Below are positions 12,101 to 20,299 of a DNA stretch of 64,000 nucleotides, piece after piece. The stretch's first letter is position 1. The number at the start of each line of letters is the position of its first letter. The notes below the pieces were generated by a model. That model did no database searches. It was not told the origin of the DNA and saw nothing but the letters and a program-made list of their open reading frames with translations. This DNA is from Barthelona sp. PAP020 (Eukaryota; Metamonada: BaSk clade), in the NCBI GenBank assembly GCA_040182905.1, contig JARQWU010000022.1:1-64000 (forward strand), in the 5' to 3' direction. The translations under genes and the position numbers were made by a program.

Positions 12101-12613
12101 AAAGCCAAACTTCTTATGGAAAGAATTCAAGGTGGTGGTAGATGGTATTATAATTTTAATTTTAATGTAAATCATTGCAAAATTGATGATACCATTTTGA
12201 TTGGAGGTGAATTGGGCACACTATCCAAGGTTCAATTCACTCTTTTCAATGTTTTTGATAGAGAAGATGAATTTAAGGCTTATTTTACACCTGAATCCCC
12301 TTTAGAATTTGAAATATCTCCTTCACAAGGTTTGATAGCATCACCTAATGATCCATTCGGTACTTGTTTTGTTGTCAGTTTCACTCCTAAAACTTATGGA
12401 AGAAGATTAACAGGTACTTTAATAATTGAAACAAAAGATATGGAATGGAGATATAAAGTTATTTCACAGTTACCTGATTATGAAATTCCTCATGTTGAAT
12501 CAAGAATTGGCTCACGTCAATCAGTTCCCACACCTTCTAGAAATTCGAGAAACTTTGTTTCAGAAAATATTCGAAGCACAAGCCATTCAATGTATCGTTC
12601 GGGTAAAACATAA
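3158..12613 (+). CDS. CFAP47: Cilia- and flagella-associated protein 47-like giant protein (3151 aa)
   Basis: This single uninterrupted frame encodes 3151 residues, close to human CFAP47 (about 3190). It consists of many beta-rich ASH/MSP-like modules. Their recurrent signatures include DFGTTLLHSTPVVEFEVKNNS, INIGTVFEGEALMKKVKFVN, LSFGRVVIGQKLAKSFNFLN and LDIGVVGVGIKHHANIVLRN (all truncated here to one strand of the fold). Residues about 1700-1930 are alpha-helical, and about 1830-1920 (SLIDCVAISAVIHHY, then FTTADVLLLQSNRIML) read as a calponin-homology domain, the diagnostic CFAP47 insertion. Further ASH-type modules follow to the C-terminus. CFAP47 is an axonemal protein linked to the central pair region, so this gene supports a motile flagellum. 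A T10 tract precedes the ATG by about 30 nt. Confidence 0.85.
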   Translation: MAELLKYPREIVFKNVEEGKTYERTFTIQNLAGYSRKIRCRPIPNNLFLVKQTPFSLIASGLNLTVTVTYNCRSTRVVKDRLIVTSPVDANKVEIIEISIVAIPVQPAIEFPSFLDFGTTLLHSTPVVEFEVKNNSKQSGELSINNDPLSGLSFEPLHVKLPPQSSRMVKVSFNPTDLGVFRSYVPVSIGGSVSDLGIDIAADVTDQNICLLDSNDNMLEFINIGTVFEGEALMKKVKFVNNGPIPIQYQNSFVNLGKDDLDSFEIFEINNYEGIIDPHSHLIFNITIHPKLTVPDSHTQLLNCGFKLSYKPKDKQDDIIQQRLVNDILIPIDGKVIKPNIICSSNYFKFNPIKVHEKVEQIFTIRNENPDISLEYAFLDAKSHPSIENISSDILKVPRNLPQIYFKPMVGKLDPLQEKQVVVGFSPNNLLPKQLLNVLLVGFARKRAIFSSKLSFELSTSGVDHDSTKKRLDFIKQGVNRTHKDFIAQEIPQHPTIDEQLELSIKQAETIMNTTPKLALDLYAKELTSVMDQQKQPVSTFRRKYYHERNPEEFDFSSPRTQKMVTMLEKRRDDRKKYDDVVRNAWKNKKKSKQFDDNEVQLGFDNFAMMKEPKVETMPMESKLQLLSEQEKLEQFRAKKAYLLDNVNDVVDKCWPESSNDNGVLNQISKPLNVGDNRILHTNLNLSFGRVVIGQKLAKSFNFLNIGTEHVAIELSYSHVREILNEVNGHPVQTRQIVPPNEMAFFALHFCSNDLGPLSRKVMVKYNGQPAFDIVITAEVVSIEIQHSPSSIEFNFDNLPSQLKEYSQTLVFTNMTSSETTIKWLNMEGIDKEEQNQKVIPVLPAPSTDNGILSDIFYEMRTGGSSGYRYFYAFISGINSVGEAVLSPYGSIEVKVSFRPGIPSTYSEVLFFSIAGNTVEVPVSASLSRSIVHPMCNTLDIGVVGVGIKHHANIVLRNQGENRPFFLIDTRFLPPFLKIDSFYGTLEPGEVKEIPIDFLTEQSISIDGRKAVSQYRRQTVSSQISFNDLVHLNTCLVDDLLPPQDSKMLQKMFNIMERLFSSAVRIYVFGLTVPKFFDLPIIAEGLSPKIKASCEQIIFNSVKMGSTSTKYVNLINESSMQAVLFVDFGDQSEFSVLPLPDQFDDDEHIWDGSEIQENNSRISSVSRENVDDLDSFRSLNKVGKQLNKDPFAYYDIAEIPDFSLSEEEEEELNSFDKVRLYIPANGSITFCLRYFAKSLSKHRFLLPVSFPGFGNDVLDVPEIIADTKPTNIILNKCEVIFGSKVFLKQNLRTPLYEESIILTNSGSEEFEIGTYIFDKNNNRQLMNVPEFGHIQIDNIPSFLVSVDSIVIPSKSSAKLTFSFYPLDVKNYQQKVYIGLKDDLKENMSEIHLQGFGLAPFLRFNPIQLNLPPIPLGVELSTVFTIENIGFENDEVVCVLPNDKTHFPFKIEFLGSQLLNASNSIVPVKLSLRSDRPLSFSVLFSFNITSKNISFPFRITGACDNSILTIESFVRHFGPQTDSFEIIKDKIGIPKVLAPQGFIIGQSSKSFKKLEDLLKTFPRSFDQVSSAIGNPTLSTIQPQLPVFSETLENHNDLADCLVKFLGSVSNQTLNSTDFPQLFYGGKVLASLTEDLIGGNIPDMSRTFLQSSHPPIASKHGDPLVAETEWLCSQINCILTSLKSYGCLLNHVKPEYLLTPKQFIFVSLKEFFESLPKNFYVSKSFKKSIESYYIDAAPILTKCSWLIVLLQIAKIFGIQTLKPNLIKKQMIDSVKGLHNNEALINYISQPLYQSNIMSIQEISLLKWINVHLKMFKLNNPGTIDGYPLVTNFSTSLIDCVAISAVIHHYIPALRNKLSSIFINYRDLKELDQEYSFEQCKENINIVLQALEHVGISKFTTADVLLLQSNRIMLLFVYILFQLIPLYSLSSTIEFSAGINETCTKVIEVSNPSTLTVNYRQEFLYNIHQNFKLMDPNTNKSVGRIITLKPKSSLTLDLQFKSKFSTNGKDTLAFYPVSTEGNHHAAPLIFDLYYKTKKPIPSFYIKKNVQLYEKQSHEINLEADVLKALDLFGSTINVDKESSFDADIRSSQFNISTSQVFLSFQLFEKLEKIRQSKRFNLGTENKFLSTYFKDNSVSDNLSVEEIEKIEQILENEKCFDRSGNLNIPMNIEEKDVFFIQTLLPVIQLRSRNILLVKNEDVTFPVILCPLFFGCYFVDILFHSTAYGEFSVRLEIQTSYPSVSQLFSKTFEGQKIHNERLDIPYHNVLLENALIDNPLANKVFSKIFSEKEPRFFNYGVYWNSNYFKSPSMMHIFQPNGIERDLEMKFRRSLPLKVQENIKGKNGLDVSFTATEAGTYRSTLVLLSNFDIRLYSFEYYRKQHGVIATIEFTSSAFQSITQSIPITNSSSIDWLLNVKLDDGPFSCKHELKLKAKTTANLDLEFRPLWLGTFNSTVQLINQQTNETFTYNLIGIGLAPEPIGTVTFEAEVRIPRERELKIENPFRQSVVVQLETDSDAITGEPTLRLNSGMNTYPIIITAKSEGRSVCQLRFTTEDKRYFVYNVIIMAKSGKAIESIPIQCTIRQATEVVLSLHNPLPKPLMFNVRSEGLGLFCPNSITLDSKTDCEFVVTYSPLVVGKSTGKVIFSNDAMGEFYYDFSLAALPCEPINIPLMTSTIGRCVFVESSIYNPCDEEVILDINREEAMNFFVIPVNSNIDGNTFIGIPSQDHLTNIIVSPFTELKFFLIYQPSDVNVVQPGIIRFNSSIIGEFVYHLEGIAHPPQPFDPIELETEFDDRQLHEIPFRNPFAYPVLAKISIDANPYLNIITPSKTQKLSSFGTLIVSVSTYSKEMKSHNLTICVETSIVESPDQITRWELPIVLQTIKSYNLAKDSFNFDVVARTRNKKVIQPQLEHFFFWNAESEQEISPTFKRVNIKLLTNVDPQTSVEHARLINTSMNIKPVEVGIYPDKDPQLTILFEPLKSFSGKAKLLMERIQGGGRWYYNFNFNVNHCKIDDTILIGGELGTLSKVQFTLFNVFDREDEFKAYFTPESPLEFEISPSQGLIASPNDPFGTCFVVSFTPKTYGRRLTGTLIIETKDMEWRYKVISQLPDYEIPHVESRIGSRQSVPTPSRNSRNFVSENIRSTSHSMYRSGKT

Positions 12614-12777
12614 TATATATTATAAATTGTATGTGTATTTATTCTATTTTTTTTCGCTTTTTCTTTTGTTTAAACACAAAAAGCTTCCAAATATAAACAA
12701 ATATTATTCAACAAATAACCAAAGAAGAAAAATAAAAAAGTTAAGGGTGGAAATTTTCTTTCCATTTTTTCTTCAAA

Positions 12778-15700
12778 ATGTCTTCACATAAGATTGATAA
12801 TAGAATACGAAAATTAATATCTAATGGTATACAATTAGGACATCGATCAATATTTGTTATTGTGGGAGAACTTGCTCATGAAAGAATAGTAACGTTTCAC
12901 CAGATAATGCATCATTTAAGTCCCGCACAAAAAGCTAAATTCTTATATTGTTGTTACAGAAAGGTCAAGTTTCAAACAAATGTTGAAAAATTGAAAAAGA
13001 AAAGAAAAAAAGACAGCAAAGACAATGAATTTAGAAACTTTATCATGTCACAGAATCTAAGATATTGTAAGTACAAGGATACAAACAAAATTTTAGGTCA
13101 GACATTTGATGTTTTAATTTTACAAGATTTTGAGGGATTGACCCCAAACATTTTGGCCAGAACTATTGAAACTGTATCTGGTGGAGGTATTATTATTTTT
13201 TTGATCAATAACATGTTGGATTTAAGAATGTTACATCAATTGAAAATGGACGTACATAAAAGATATCAAACAGGTATGTCTTCTGATGATGACATTTTTA
13301 GTAGATTTAACTTTAGATTTTTGAGATCATTGAGCAAAAATCCTCATTGTATGATTGTTGATGATCACATGAAAGTTTTGAATGTTTCACACAATGCTGA
13401 CATGTTTGAAATAAATGAAAAGGTTCCTGAAGTTTCCGAAGCTTTATTAAAGATTTTTGAGACTTGTCAAGAGTCTTTGGGAGATGAATCAGCTGAAACT
13501 CAGATTATTGAACTATCAAAAACAGCTGAGCAAGCGCGTTGCGTTTTGGCAATGATGAATACATTAAAAGATACCAGAAAAATGTCTAGTACAACTTTAT
13601 CATTGACAGCTGGAAGAGGAAGAGGAAAATCTGCAGCATTAGGTCTATCTATTGCCAGTGCTGTTATTTTCGGATTTTCAAGTATTGTTGTTTGTGCCCC
13701 GTCCTCTGAAAATGTTCAAACTGTATTTGAATTCATTATTAGAGCTTTAGAAACCGTTGGATACAAAGAAGTCTTAGATTTTTCAATAATTAAACAAAAG
13801 ATTAAGAATGATCTTGAATTTACTGAAGTTATTACTGAAGTTGAAGTGTTTAAGGGTCATCGTCAGACGATTCGTTTCGTGGATGTGGCATCTAATGTTT
13901 CCGAAAATAAATTCATTAAAACTGATTTGTTAGTAATTGATGAAGCAGCTGCTATTCCATTACCCATTGTTGAAACATTGTTATTTTCAACAAATCTCAC
14001 TTTCATGTCTTCTACGGTTTCGGGTTATGAAGGTACTGGAAGATCACTTTCTCTCAAGTTGGTAAAAGAATTGAGAAAACTTAAAGAAAAGCATTTGGTT
14101 GAATTAAAACTTGATGAACCAATCAGGTATTCCAATGATGACCCTGTAGAAGAGTGGATGAACAAATTGTTATGTTTGGATGTTGTTGAAGTTGATGATG
14201 ATCAAACAATATCTGTACCACCACCAGAAGATTGCGAATTGTTAGAAGTGAATAGAGATACATTATTTAGTGGTAAATCAACAACTGAATTGTTCTTGAA
14301 ATCTATTTGGTCTATTTTGGTTTCTTCACACTATAGAAATCAACCTGACGATCTTCAATTGGTCGCAGATTCTCCAACTCAACGTTTATTTGTTCTTATG
14401 GCACCAATTACCGATGATACCCCAAATGATGTGTTACCAAGAATTTTGGTTGTCATCCAAGTTGTTTTAGAGGGTAAAGTTAGCCGAGAGACATTTAATT
14501 ATTATAATGAACAAACTAAACGTCAATCTGGTGACCTTATTCCCTGGGTTATTGGAACAAATCTGAATAATCCTGCTTTCCCTCAATTATCTGGTGCAAG
14601 AGTTATTCGTATTGCTACTAATCCTCTTGTTCAAGGAATGGGTTATGGAAAACAAGCATTATCTTGTTTACAGAAGTACTATAACAGAGAATATATTAAT
14701 CCTGATTTATTGAAGCAATATGAAGATCATTTGAGCATGAAATTAGATGATTCTGAGAGTTTGAGAATTCCAAAAATCAAAGGTTCTTTACCTCCCATTT
14801 TTATACCACTTTCTGCTTCTAATCCTCCATTATTAGATTGGTTAGGTGTTTCTTTTGGTTTAACTGAACAATTATATCGTTTTTGGTTTAAATCTGGTTA
14901 TAGAACCATTTATATTCGTCAAAAACGTACTGAAACAACTGGTGAACATACATGTATCATGTTGAGACCTGTAGCCAATCAAGGAGAGACTTCAGCTGAT
15001 GAATTCAATGAACAATGGATAAAACGTTTTTCCAAAGATTTTAACAATAGATTTGAAGAGTTGTTAGCTTATCATTTTAATCATTTGACACCCGAGTTAT
15101 CAACTGCTTTATTAGTTAACAATGGAATGTTTGATGATGATTCAAAGAATAGAAAATTGGAAAAGGAGGAATTAGATGAATTGATATCCATATTGGACCA
15201 AGAAAGAATTCAAAATTTTGCAGAAACTAATTCTAAGCAAAATTTTGATCAAGTCTTCCATACCATTCCCACTTTAGCCAAATTATGGTTGCATAAGAGG
15301 TTATCAATAAAATTAAATCCTACAAAAATGATTATTTTGGTTGCAATTGCCTTTCAAAAACTGTCTGTTGATGAAATTTCGGAAAAAGTCAGTAAGCAAT
15401 CAAAATTGTCTGGTTTAAATTATGAAGCTATTAAAACATTGATTCATGGTATTTTTAAAAAGTTTCATGAAGAGATTCACAGTATCAACGAAGAATTTAT
15501 TGGTAAAGACATCAAGAAAATAAAAAAAGTTCAACTAAATTTGAATGCCATGAAGGAAATTGAAGATGAGTTAAACACTGAAGAACAACAAGAAGTGATT
15601 GTGGAACACAAGGAAAATAAGAAAGATAAAAAGGACAAAAAAGACAAAAGAGACAAGGATAAGAGCAAAAGAAGCAAAAAAGAAAAGAAAATTGATAACA

Positions 15701-15783
15701 GATTAAGAAATGCTCATAACATTGCTCCTGGTACTGCAGCAGCAGCTGTATACAATAAATTCCAAAGAGAACCCAAATTTTAA
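12778..15783 (+). CDS. NAT10: RNA cytidine acetyltransferase NAT10/Kre33
   Basis: The enzyme makes N4-acetylcytidine in 18S rRNA and some tRNAs in an ATP-dependent reaction with acetyl-CoA, in the nucleolus. The 1001 residues are close to human NAT10 (1025). The start KIDNRIRKLISNG is the family signature. Visible in order: the N-terminal TmcA-like domain; a Walker A loop GRGRGKSAALG at about residue 280; a Walker B/DEAA box VIDEAAAIPLP near 386; the GNAT acetyl-CoA loop VQGMGYGKQAL near 618; the tRNA-binding C-terminal part; and a Lys/Asp-rich nucleolar-type tail (KKDKKDKKDKRDKDK) near 955. A T6 tract lies 8-10 nt before the ATG. The tail is more repetitive than usual. Assignment is firm. 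Confidence 0.95.
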   Translation: MSSHKIDNRIRKLISNGIQLGHRSIFVIVGELAHERIVTFHQIMHHLSPAQKAKFLYCCYRKVKFQTNVEKLKKKRKKDSKDNEFRNFIMSQNLRYCKYKDTNKILGQTFDVLILQDFEGLTPNILARTIETVSGGGIIIFLINNMLDLRMLHQLKMDVHKRYQTGMSSDDDIFSRFNFRFLRSLSKNPHCMIVDDHMKVLNVSHNADMFEINEKVPEVSEALLKIFETCQESLGDESAETQIIELSKTAEQARCVLAMMNTLKDTRKMSSTTLSLTAGRGRGKSAALGLSIASAVIFGFSSIVVCAPSSENVQTVFEFIIRALETVGYKEVLDFSIIKQKIKNDLEFTEVITEVEVFKGHRQTIRFVDVASNVSENKFIKTDLLVIDEAAAIPLPIVETLLFSTNLTFMSSTVSGYEGTGRSLSLKLVKELRKLKEKHLVELKLDEPIRYSNDDPVEEWMNKLLCLDVVEVDDDQTISVPPPEDCELLEVNRDTLFSGKSTTELFLKSIWSILVSSHYRNQPDDLQLVADSPTQRLFVLMAPITDDTPNDVLPRILVVIQVVLEGKVSRETFNYYNEQTKRQSGDLIPWVIGTNLNNPAFPQLSGARVIRIATNPLVQGMGYGKQALSCLQKYYNREYINPDLLKQYEDHLSMKLDDSESLRIPKIKGSLPPIFIPLSASNPPLLDWLGVSFGLTEQLYRFWFKSGYRTIYIRQKRTETTGEHTCIMLRPVANQGETSADEFNEQWIKRFSKDFNNRFEELLAYHFNHLTPELSTALLVNNGMFDDDSKNRKLEKEELDELISILDQERIQNFAETNSKQNFDQVFHTIPTLAKLWLHKRLSIKLNPTKMIILVAIAFQKLSVDEISEKVSKQSKLSGLNYEAIKTLIHGIFKKFHEEIHSINEEFIGKDIKKIKKVQLNLNAMKEIEDELNTEEQQEVIVEHKENKKDKKDKKDKRDKDKSKRSKKEKKIDNRLRNAHNIAPGTAAAAVYNKFQREPKF

Positions 15784-16036
15784 AGCCATTTTTATACATT
15801 ATCGTGAAGTGTGTGGGAAAGTAGTCTTAAACAAATTGAATGAATAAATTATTTTCGGTATTTCTTTTCACCGCTTTATTTTTAAAAGACCTTATTCACT
15901 TTTCCCTTTTTTTAACATGGAAAGATTAATATTCACATTAAATGGAATGCTTGGAAAGATGATTATTTTGTTGAAAGAGATTTTTTTTTTTTTGGAGCCA
16001 AAAATTTCTTTGGAAAAATCAAAGAAATAACAAAAA

Positions 16037-18499
16037 ATGAAAAAAAACGAAAAGATATTTCGATATACTCTCTCCAAAAAACATTTTGAAACAATTGCTG
16101 AAGTTATTCCTTTATTATTTATTATTTGGTCGTATTGTTTCATCAGTTCCTTAAATAATCTTGTTAATAATTTTAGTAGTGATGAATTTCGACATTTTAT
16201 ATTGAGTTTTTATCTATTTTTATATTTTTCTGCTACTTCTTCACTTTTTAAACATAATATATCCAATACGATCTTTTTTTTGATGTTTATGTTTTTAATA
16301 TTGATACAACTTTTTCATCTGAATATTTTGATTGTTGAATCTTTTTTGAGTGTTCTTTGTTGTGTCATTGCTTGTATTTTTCCTTGTTTATTTGTTAATA
16401 ATATTGGATATATGCAAGGAATTTTTGGACTGACAAATGATCCAAAATTGAAAAAAACAGATGTCGAAACTGAATTTCTTCCATTAATTGAATCCCATAA
16501 AAGTACGTTAAATAAACAATCCAAAACAATTTATGTGACAAGGAAAGAAAATGACGATGTTCTTTTTCCATTTACTTACGTTATTCTACTTTTTCGATTT
16601 GTACATTCACCACCCAATCTATGTTACCTTTTACATTTTAATGTTTATAATATTTTAGAATGTTCATTTATTGTATATTTGCTTTTGATAATTTTTTTTA
16701 AAAAGACTGTTCCTTTGATATTTCGAACAATATATTGCAGTATTTTATTAATCCTTACATTTTTTAATCAATTCAATACAGGATTTCTTCCTTTTACTAC
16801 TGTGGCATTGTTTTATGAAACTACACTATTGTTGACTGGACAACGAAGTTTCAGCACCAAATTCAAAGACACAAATGCTGAAATTTGTTTTGTTTGTTTT
16901 TTGATGTTTATTTGTCGTTATTTGATAATGTATTGGTCACCTTTTAGATTTTTTTGGTTTAACGTTTTCTTTCTGTTCATAATTATGATTAATGTAAACC
17001 TTGTTAAAAAAATTTCGATAAAATTGTTGAAAGCTAAAACAAAAGAAGATACAAACACTCATGAACCAGTTAAAAAAGTTTCAACTCCAGTATTCTTCAA
17101 ATTTATGAGCAATTTTGAAAAGTTATTTTTTATTTTCAATGCAGTATTTTATTTTTTAAATGAAGAAAATGAAGATCAGCAATTTAAATATTTAACATTG
17201 ATGGTGTTAATTGGTATCAATTTTTTACCCTTATTATTGCCCAAATTATTTCAAATTCAAGTACTAACGTTCACTAGCATATTTATTTTCCTTTCAAGTT
17301 ACTTTTATATATTTTTTTCCATTTCTTTGTTTGAAATTCCTGTTAGCGAAATTCCTTTTTATGCTATCACTATATTTTACACAAGCTACAAGATGCTTAT
17401 TATTAGAGTTTTACGAATAAAACATGATTTGAACATCATATTTGCTGATGATTTGAAAAGTTCCGAAAATTCCGAAATTAATAATATCTTCAAACCTTTT
17501 GGTAAATTATTAGAACGTGTAACACCCATATTTGAACCTAGTCATATGATAGAACACATGTTTGATCACACAATTTCAAAAAATTATGCAATTGGGAATT
17601 ATAAGAAACATGATCATCAAAGTGAAAAATATGAAGGTGATGAAGATGATGATTTCTCAACACCGCCTCAACAGTTTGTTAATTTTTTATTTTTGTTGAT
17701 TTTATCCATGTTGATTTTAGGATCTGCGATTGTTTTATCAACTGATAATTCAAATGGCGAAATTTCGTTTGATTTGATTGATTCTAAGACCAATAATGCT
17801 TTGAATATTGATGTTGAAAAGACTAAAGTTTTGAATATTTCATCATTCTTTGAAAATGTTTTTCAAACATTTAATGAATATTCTATTCATTTTGAAGAAA
17901 CTATTGACCATTATGATTTTGATAGACATAAATATATGTTTCAGTTTAACAAAGATATGACATTAAAAGTCAGTATTGAAGAAGAAGAAAAATATTATCA
18001 ATTTAGTATTGATAATCGAACTTTAAAAAGAATAAATAATATGAATGATAATCTGGATGATAAAATTTCTGTTGAATTTAATGTAACAGTTGATGATTTT
18101 CTCGATCAAAAAGAAAAAATAGTTTTTCATTTTCAAATTGTTTCTAATCCTGATAATCGTATTTTTCAGGTATCTCGCAGTATTAATGTGTTTATTGAAA
18201 ATCCATATCATTGGAAAATTTCAAATAATATCGAATTTGAAATTGATTCAGAACAAATGATCATATTAATATGTTTATATGCAATTTTTTTTGGATTGTT
18301 TAATGAATTATTTGAATTTAATGTTGAAACAAATGAAATTTTCGAACTATCAAAAGAACAAAATGTATGTGAAAAGCTTCAGGTTGATGAACGTGTATGT
18401 TTGGAAAATATCGAAAATTTTGAAGAAAACAACATTATTGTTGTTTGTGATGATTCTCAATCTCCACAAAAATCAAATGATTTGGACGTTTTTGACTGA
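16037..18499 (+). CDS. Multipass membrane protein, 820 aa, unknown
   Basis: I recognise no family. Residues 1-460 hold about ten hydrophobic segments rich in Phe, Leu and Ile, with a short charged loop near residues 140-175. A cytosolic acidic linker (about 470-550, ending GDEDDDFSTPPQQ) follows. Then come a single membrane span (FVNFLFLLILSMLILGSAIV), a soluble region of about 180 residues with beta-strand character and N-x-S/T sites, another span near 740 (MIILICLYAIFFGLF) and an acidic tail. The arrangement suggests a membrane transporter or receptor-like protein with one lumenal or extracellular domain. A T14 run about 50 nt upstream fits the window's promoter pattern. It ends before a decayed gene on the other strand. 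Confidence 0.8.
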   Translation: MKKNEKIFRYTLSKKHFETIAEVIPLLFIIWSYCFISSLNNLVNNFSSDEFRHFILSFYLFLYFSATSSLFKHNISNTIFFLMFMFLILIQLFHLNILIVESFLSVLCCVIACIFPCLFVNNIGYMQGIFGLTNDPKLKKTDVETEFLPLIESHKSTLNKQSKTIYVTRKENDDVLFPFTYVILLFRFVHSPPNLCYLLHFNVYNILECSFIVYLLLIIFFKKTVPLIFRTIYCSILLILTFFNQFNTGFLPFTTVALFYETTLLLTGQRSFSTKFKDTNAEICFVCFLMFICRYLIMYWSPFRFFWFNVFFLFIIMINVNLVKKISIKLLKAKTKEDTNTHEPVKKVSTPVFFKFMSNFEKLFFIFNAVFYFLNEENEDQQFKYLTLMVLIGINFLPLLLPKLFQIQVLTFTSIFIFLSSYFYIFFSISLFEIPVSEIPFYAITIFYTSYKMLIIRVLRIKHDLNIIFADDLKSSENSEINNIFKPFGKLLERVTPIFEPSHMIEHMFDHTISKNYAIGNYKKHDHQSEKYEGDEDDDFSTPPQQFVNFLFLLILSMLILGSAIVLSTDNSNGEISFDLIDSKTNNALNIDVEKTKVLNISSFFENVFQTFNEYSIHFEETIDHYDFDRHKYMFQFNKDMTLKVSIEEEEKYYQFSIDNRTLKRINNMNDNLDDKISVEFNVTVDDFLDQKEKIVFHFQIVSNPDNRIFQVSRSINVFIENPYHWKISNNIEFEIDSEQMIILICLYAIFFGLFNELFEFNVETNEIFELSKEQNVCEKLQVDERVCLENIENFEENNIIVVCDDSQSPQKSNDLDVFD

Positions 18500-19064
18500 A
18501 GCACATTGTGGCATTACTTAAACAAAAATAAAAGCTCACACTTTTCATTAGCCATGCAATTTATAATCTCATTATTTTGTTGATTTTTTTTTTTCCTTTA
18601 TGCTTTATCAATAATTGTTTTTGAAGGTTGTGTTTCTCTTATCATTACATATTTATCAGTTAACAATGTATGGCCATAATTTGAACAATTAAACATTCTT
18701 ATTTTTTTCCCATCAACTCCAATTACAAGAGGAAGTAAATGATAAACATTTTCTTTTCAATTCTTTATATCAGATTGACAAAAACCGTTCAAAAAAGAAT
18801 GGATCTTTGGAAATTCAAATTTGGTTTGATTTGCAAAACCTTCTCTTCATGGGAAATTTTGTCTCCTTCACTTTTATTTGTTGACATACTAGATGAGTTT
18901 TATATTTTAGTACATTCAAACAGCAAACTGAATCTTTCATTTATTCAAGAGTGTTGAGAATTACGAACCCTCTCAGAGTTATCTTTTCACCAAAAATAAA
19001 ACAAAGTCTTTTATACAATTTCATTTTAAAGGTGTAAGCAAAAACAACGTTTCTGCATCTTCAC
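18500..19064. other. 565-bp gap between convergent genes
   Basis: No intact gene fits this gap. Its minus strand holds broken coding sequence, described separately at 18598-19024. A 72-codon plus-strand frame at 18739-18957 has an ATG but lies over the relic and has no protein-like features. Confidence 0.6.
18598..19024 (-). pseudogene. Decayed protein-coding relic, minus strand
   Basis: Reading the minus strand gives protein-like stretches in more than one frame. From an ATG at 19024 comes MKLYKRLCFIFGEKITLRGF, which runs on to LNTLE and a TAA. A second stretch, read in a different frame, ends in a natural TAA at 18598-18600. It reads FEFPKIHSFLNGFCQSDIKN, an in-frame TGA (18757-18759), then HLLPLVIGVDGKKIRMFNC and SNYGHTLLTDKYVMIRETQP. 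The last open stretch is about 50 codons. This pattern of frame changes and one internal stop is what a recently decayed gene looks like. No GTATT donor with a CTAAY acceptor was found that would join the pieces. I cannot name the parent gene. Confidence 0.45.
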
Positions 19065-20051
19065 TTATCTAGCCAAAGGTTTGCTTAATCCATTACCCAC
19101 TGCTCTGGGTGCCACATTTTGTATCAACTCACCCGAATCCATGGTCATAGGTTGCAAAGCAGGCTTAATTTTTACACCACTCGTAGTTTGCATGTTAAAT
19201 GACAATGATATTGGAGGTCTAGTAAATTCTGAATCTTTTGGTAAGGTTCTTGGAGATGGTATGGACTCAATCATAATGGTTGTGTTTCTTTGTGAATTTT
19301 GTCTAGTTTTTCGTGGTGTTTTCCTAATTTTTTGCCTATCACTCTCAAGTTTACTGAAATTTCCTGAAGATTTTGATGATTTTAACCTACCCTTTGTTCT
19401 AACAATTCCATGACTGGATGTAGGAACTTTTTCAATAACAATAACATTACCATTTTCATCATAAGTCCACGATTTATCACGCATTGATTGATGCAATTTT
19501 GTAAGTTCTTTTAATTCATTTTGTGAACTGATAGGTAATCCAGAATTTGAAATCAGTTTTGTTTGAGCAGCTCTACGGGTCATAAAACCAGAAACGTCTT
19601 CATTATCAGGAGCAGTTGGAAAAATTTCTCTGTAAAAATCATCATCATTATTTTTTGGATTATTGTATCGTTTAGATTTGGTCTGTAAAGTCATATCTTT
19701 GGATAAAACAGTAGAAGGTAAAGGAAATGCAGGTGTGGCAGTTCTTTTTGGTCTTTTTAGAATATCTATTGGCAATAAAAATCCATTACATAATGAATCA
19801 GGAATGGACAAAAATGGTATGGTTGTTGGTTGCCAATTTGAACCACTAAAATTTACTTGTGGTTTTATATTGGGAGGTACATTCAATAAATCTTGAGGTA
19901 ATTCAGCTATTAACTGTTGAACACAATAATCCAAAGACAATTTTTCCAATTCTGTGTCAAAGATAGAATTTAAAGAAGAATTAACAATTTCATCAACAAT
20001 ATTGGATACATTTGTTCCTCCATCAAACCAATCGTAAATAAAATCACACAT
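19065..20051 (-). CDS. Hypothetical protein, 328 aa
   Basis: I do not recognise it. The N-terminal 65 residues look like a folded helical domain (VSNIVDEIVNSSLNSIFDTE, then LDYCVQQLIAELPQDLL). A conserved-looking loop, PTTIPFLSIPDSLCNG, sits near residue 75, and the rest is Ser/Thr/Lys-rich and probably disordered, ending in SKPLAR. The layout, an N-terminal helix pair then a long disordered tail, is reminiscent of small ciliary or cytoskeletal adaptor proteins, but that is only an impression. The start ATG is at 20051, with a T-rich stretch upstream. It leads a run of leftward genes. Confidence 0.75.
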   Translation of the reverse strand: MCDFIYDWFDGGTNVSNIVDEIVNSSLNSIFDTELEKLSLDYCVQQLIAELPQDLLNVPPNIKPQVNFSGSNWQPTTIPFLSIPDSLCNGFLLPIDILKRPKRTATPAFPLPSTVLSKDMTLQTKSKRYNNPKNNDDDFYREIFPTAPDNEDVSGFMTRRAAQTKLISNSGLPISSQNELKELTKLHQSMRDKSWTYDENGNVIVIEKVPTSSHGIVRTKGRLKSSKSSGNFSKLESDRQKIRKTPRKTRQNSQRNTTIMIESIPSPRTLPKDSEFTRPPISLSFNMQTTSGVKIKPALQPMTMDSGELIQNVAPRAVGNGLSKPLAR

Positions 20052-20299
20052 AAATGATTTAAAGAGTGATTAAAAAATAAAATTTGAAATTATCAAAACG
20101 ACAATATGCTCTTCATTTGAAAAATATCACTTCAAATCAACATACAATTTTCAAGATATCAATTTATTCCAAAAAATCATCATAAAAGTTTCACAAAATA
20201 GTGGAGTTTTTCCCAAAAAAAAAAAATTTAATATTTACATTCCCAAATCAATTTTTGTTTTTGGATCCGTTTTCAAAATACCATTCAAAAGTAATCATT

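Noticed and set aside
12426-12791. 121-codon frame across the CFAP47 end and NAT10 start
   Set aside because: Overlaps both genes, Phe/Lys-rich tail from AT-rich spacer, no motif.
18739-18957. 72-codon plus-strand ORF with ATG
   Set aside because: Lies antisense to the better-supported decayed reverse gene and has no recognisable content.
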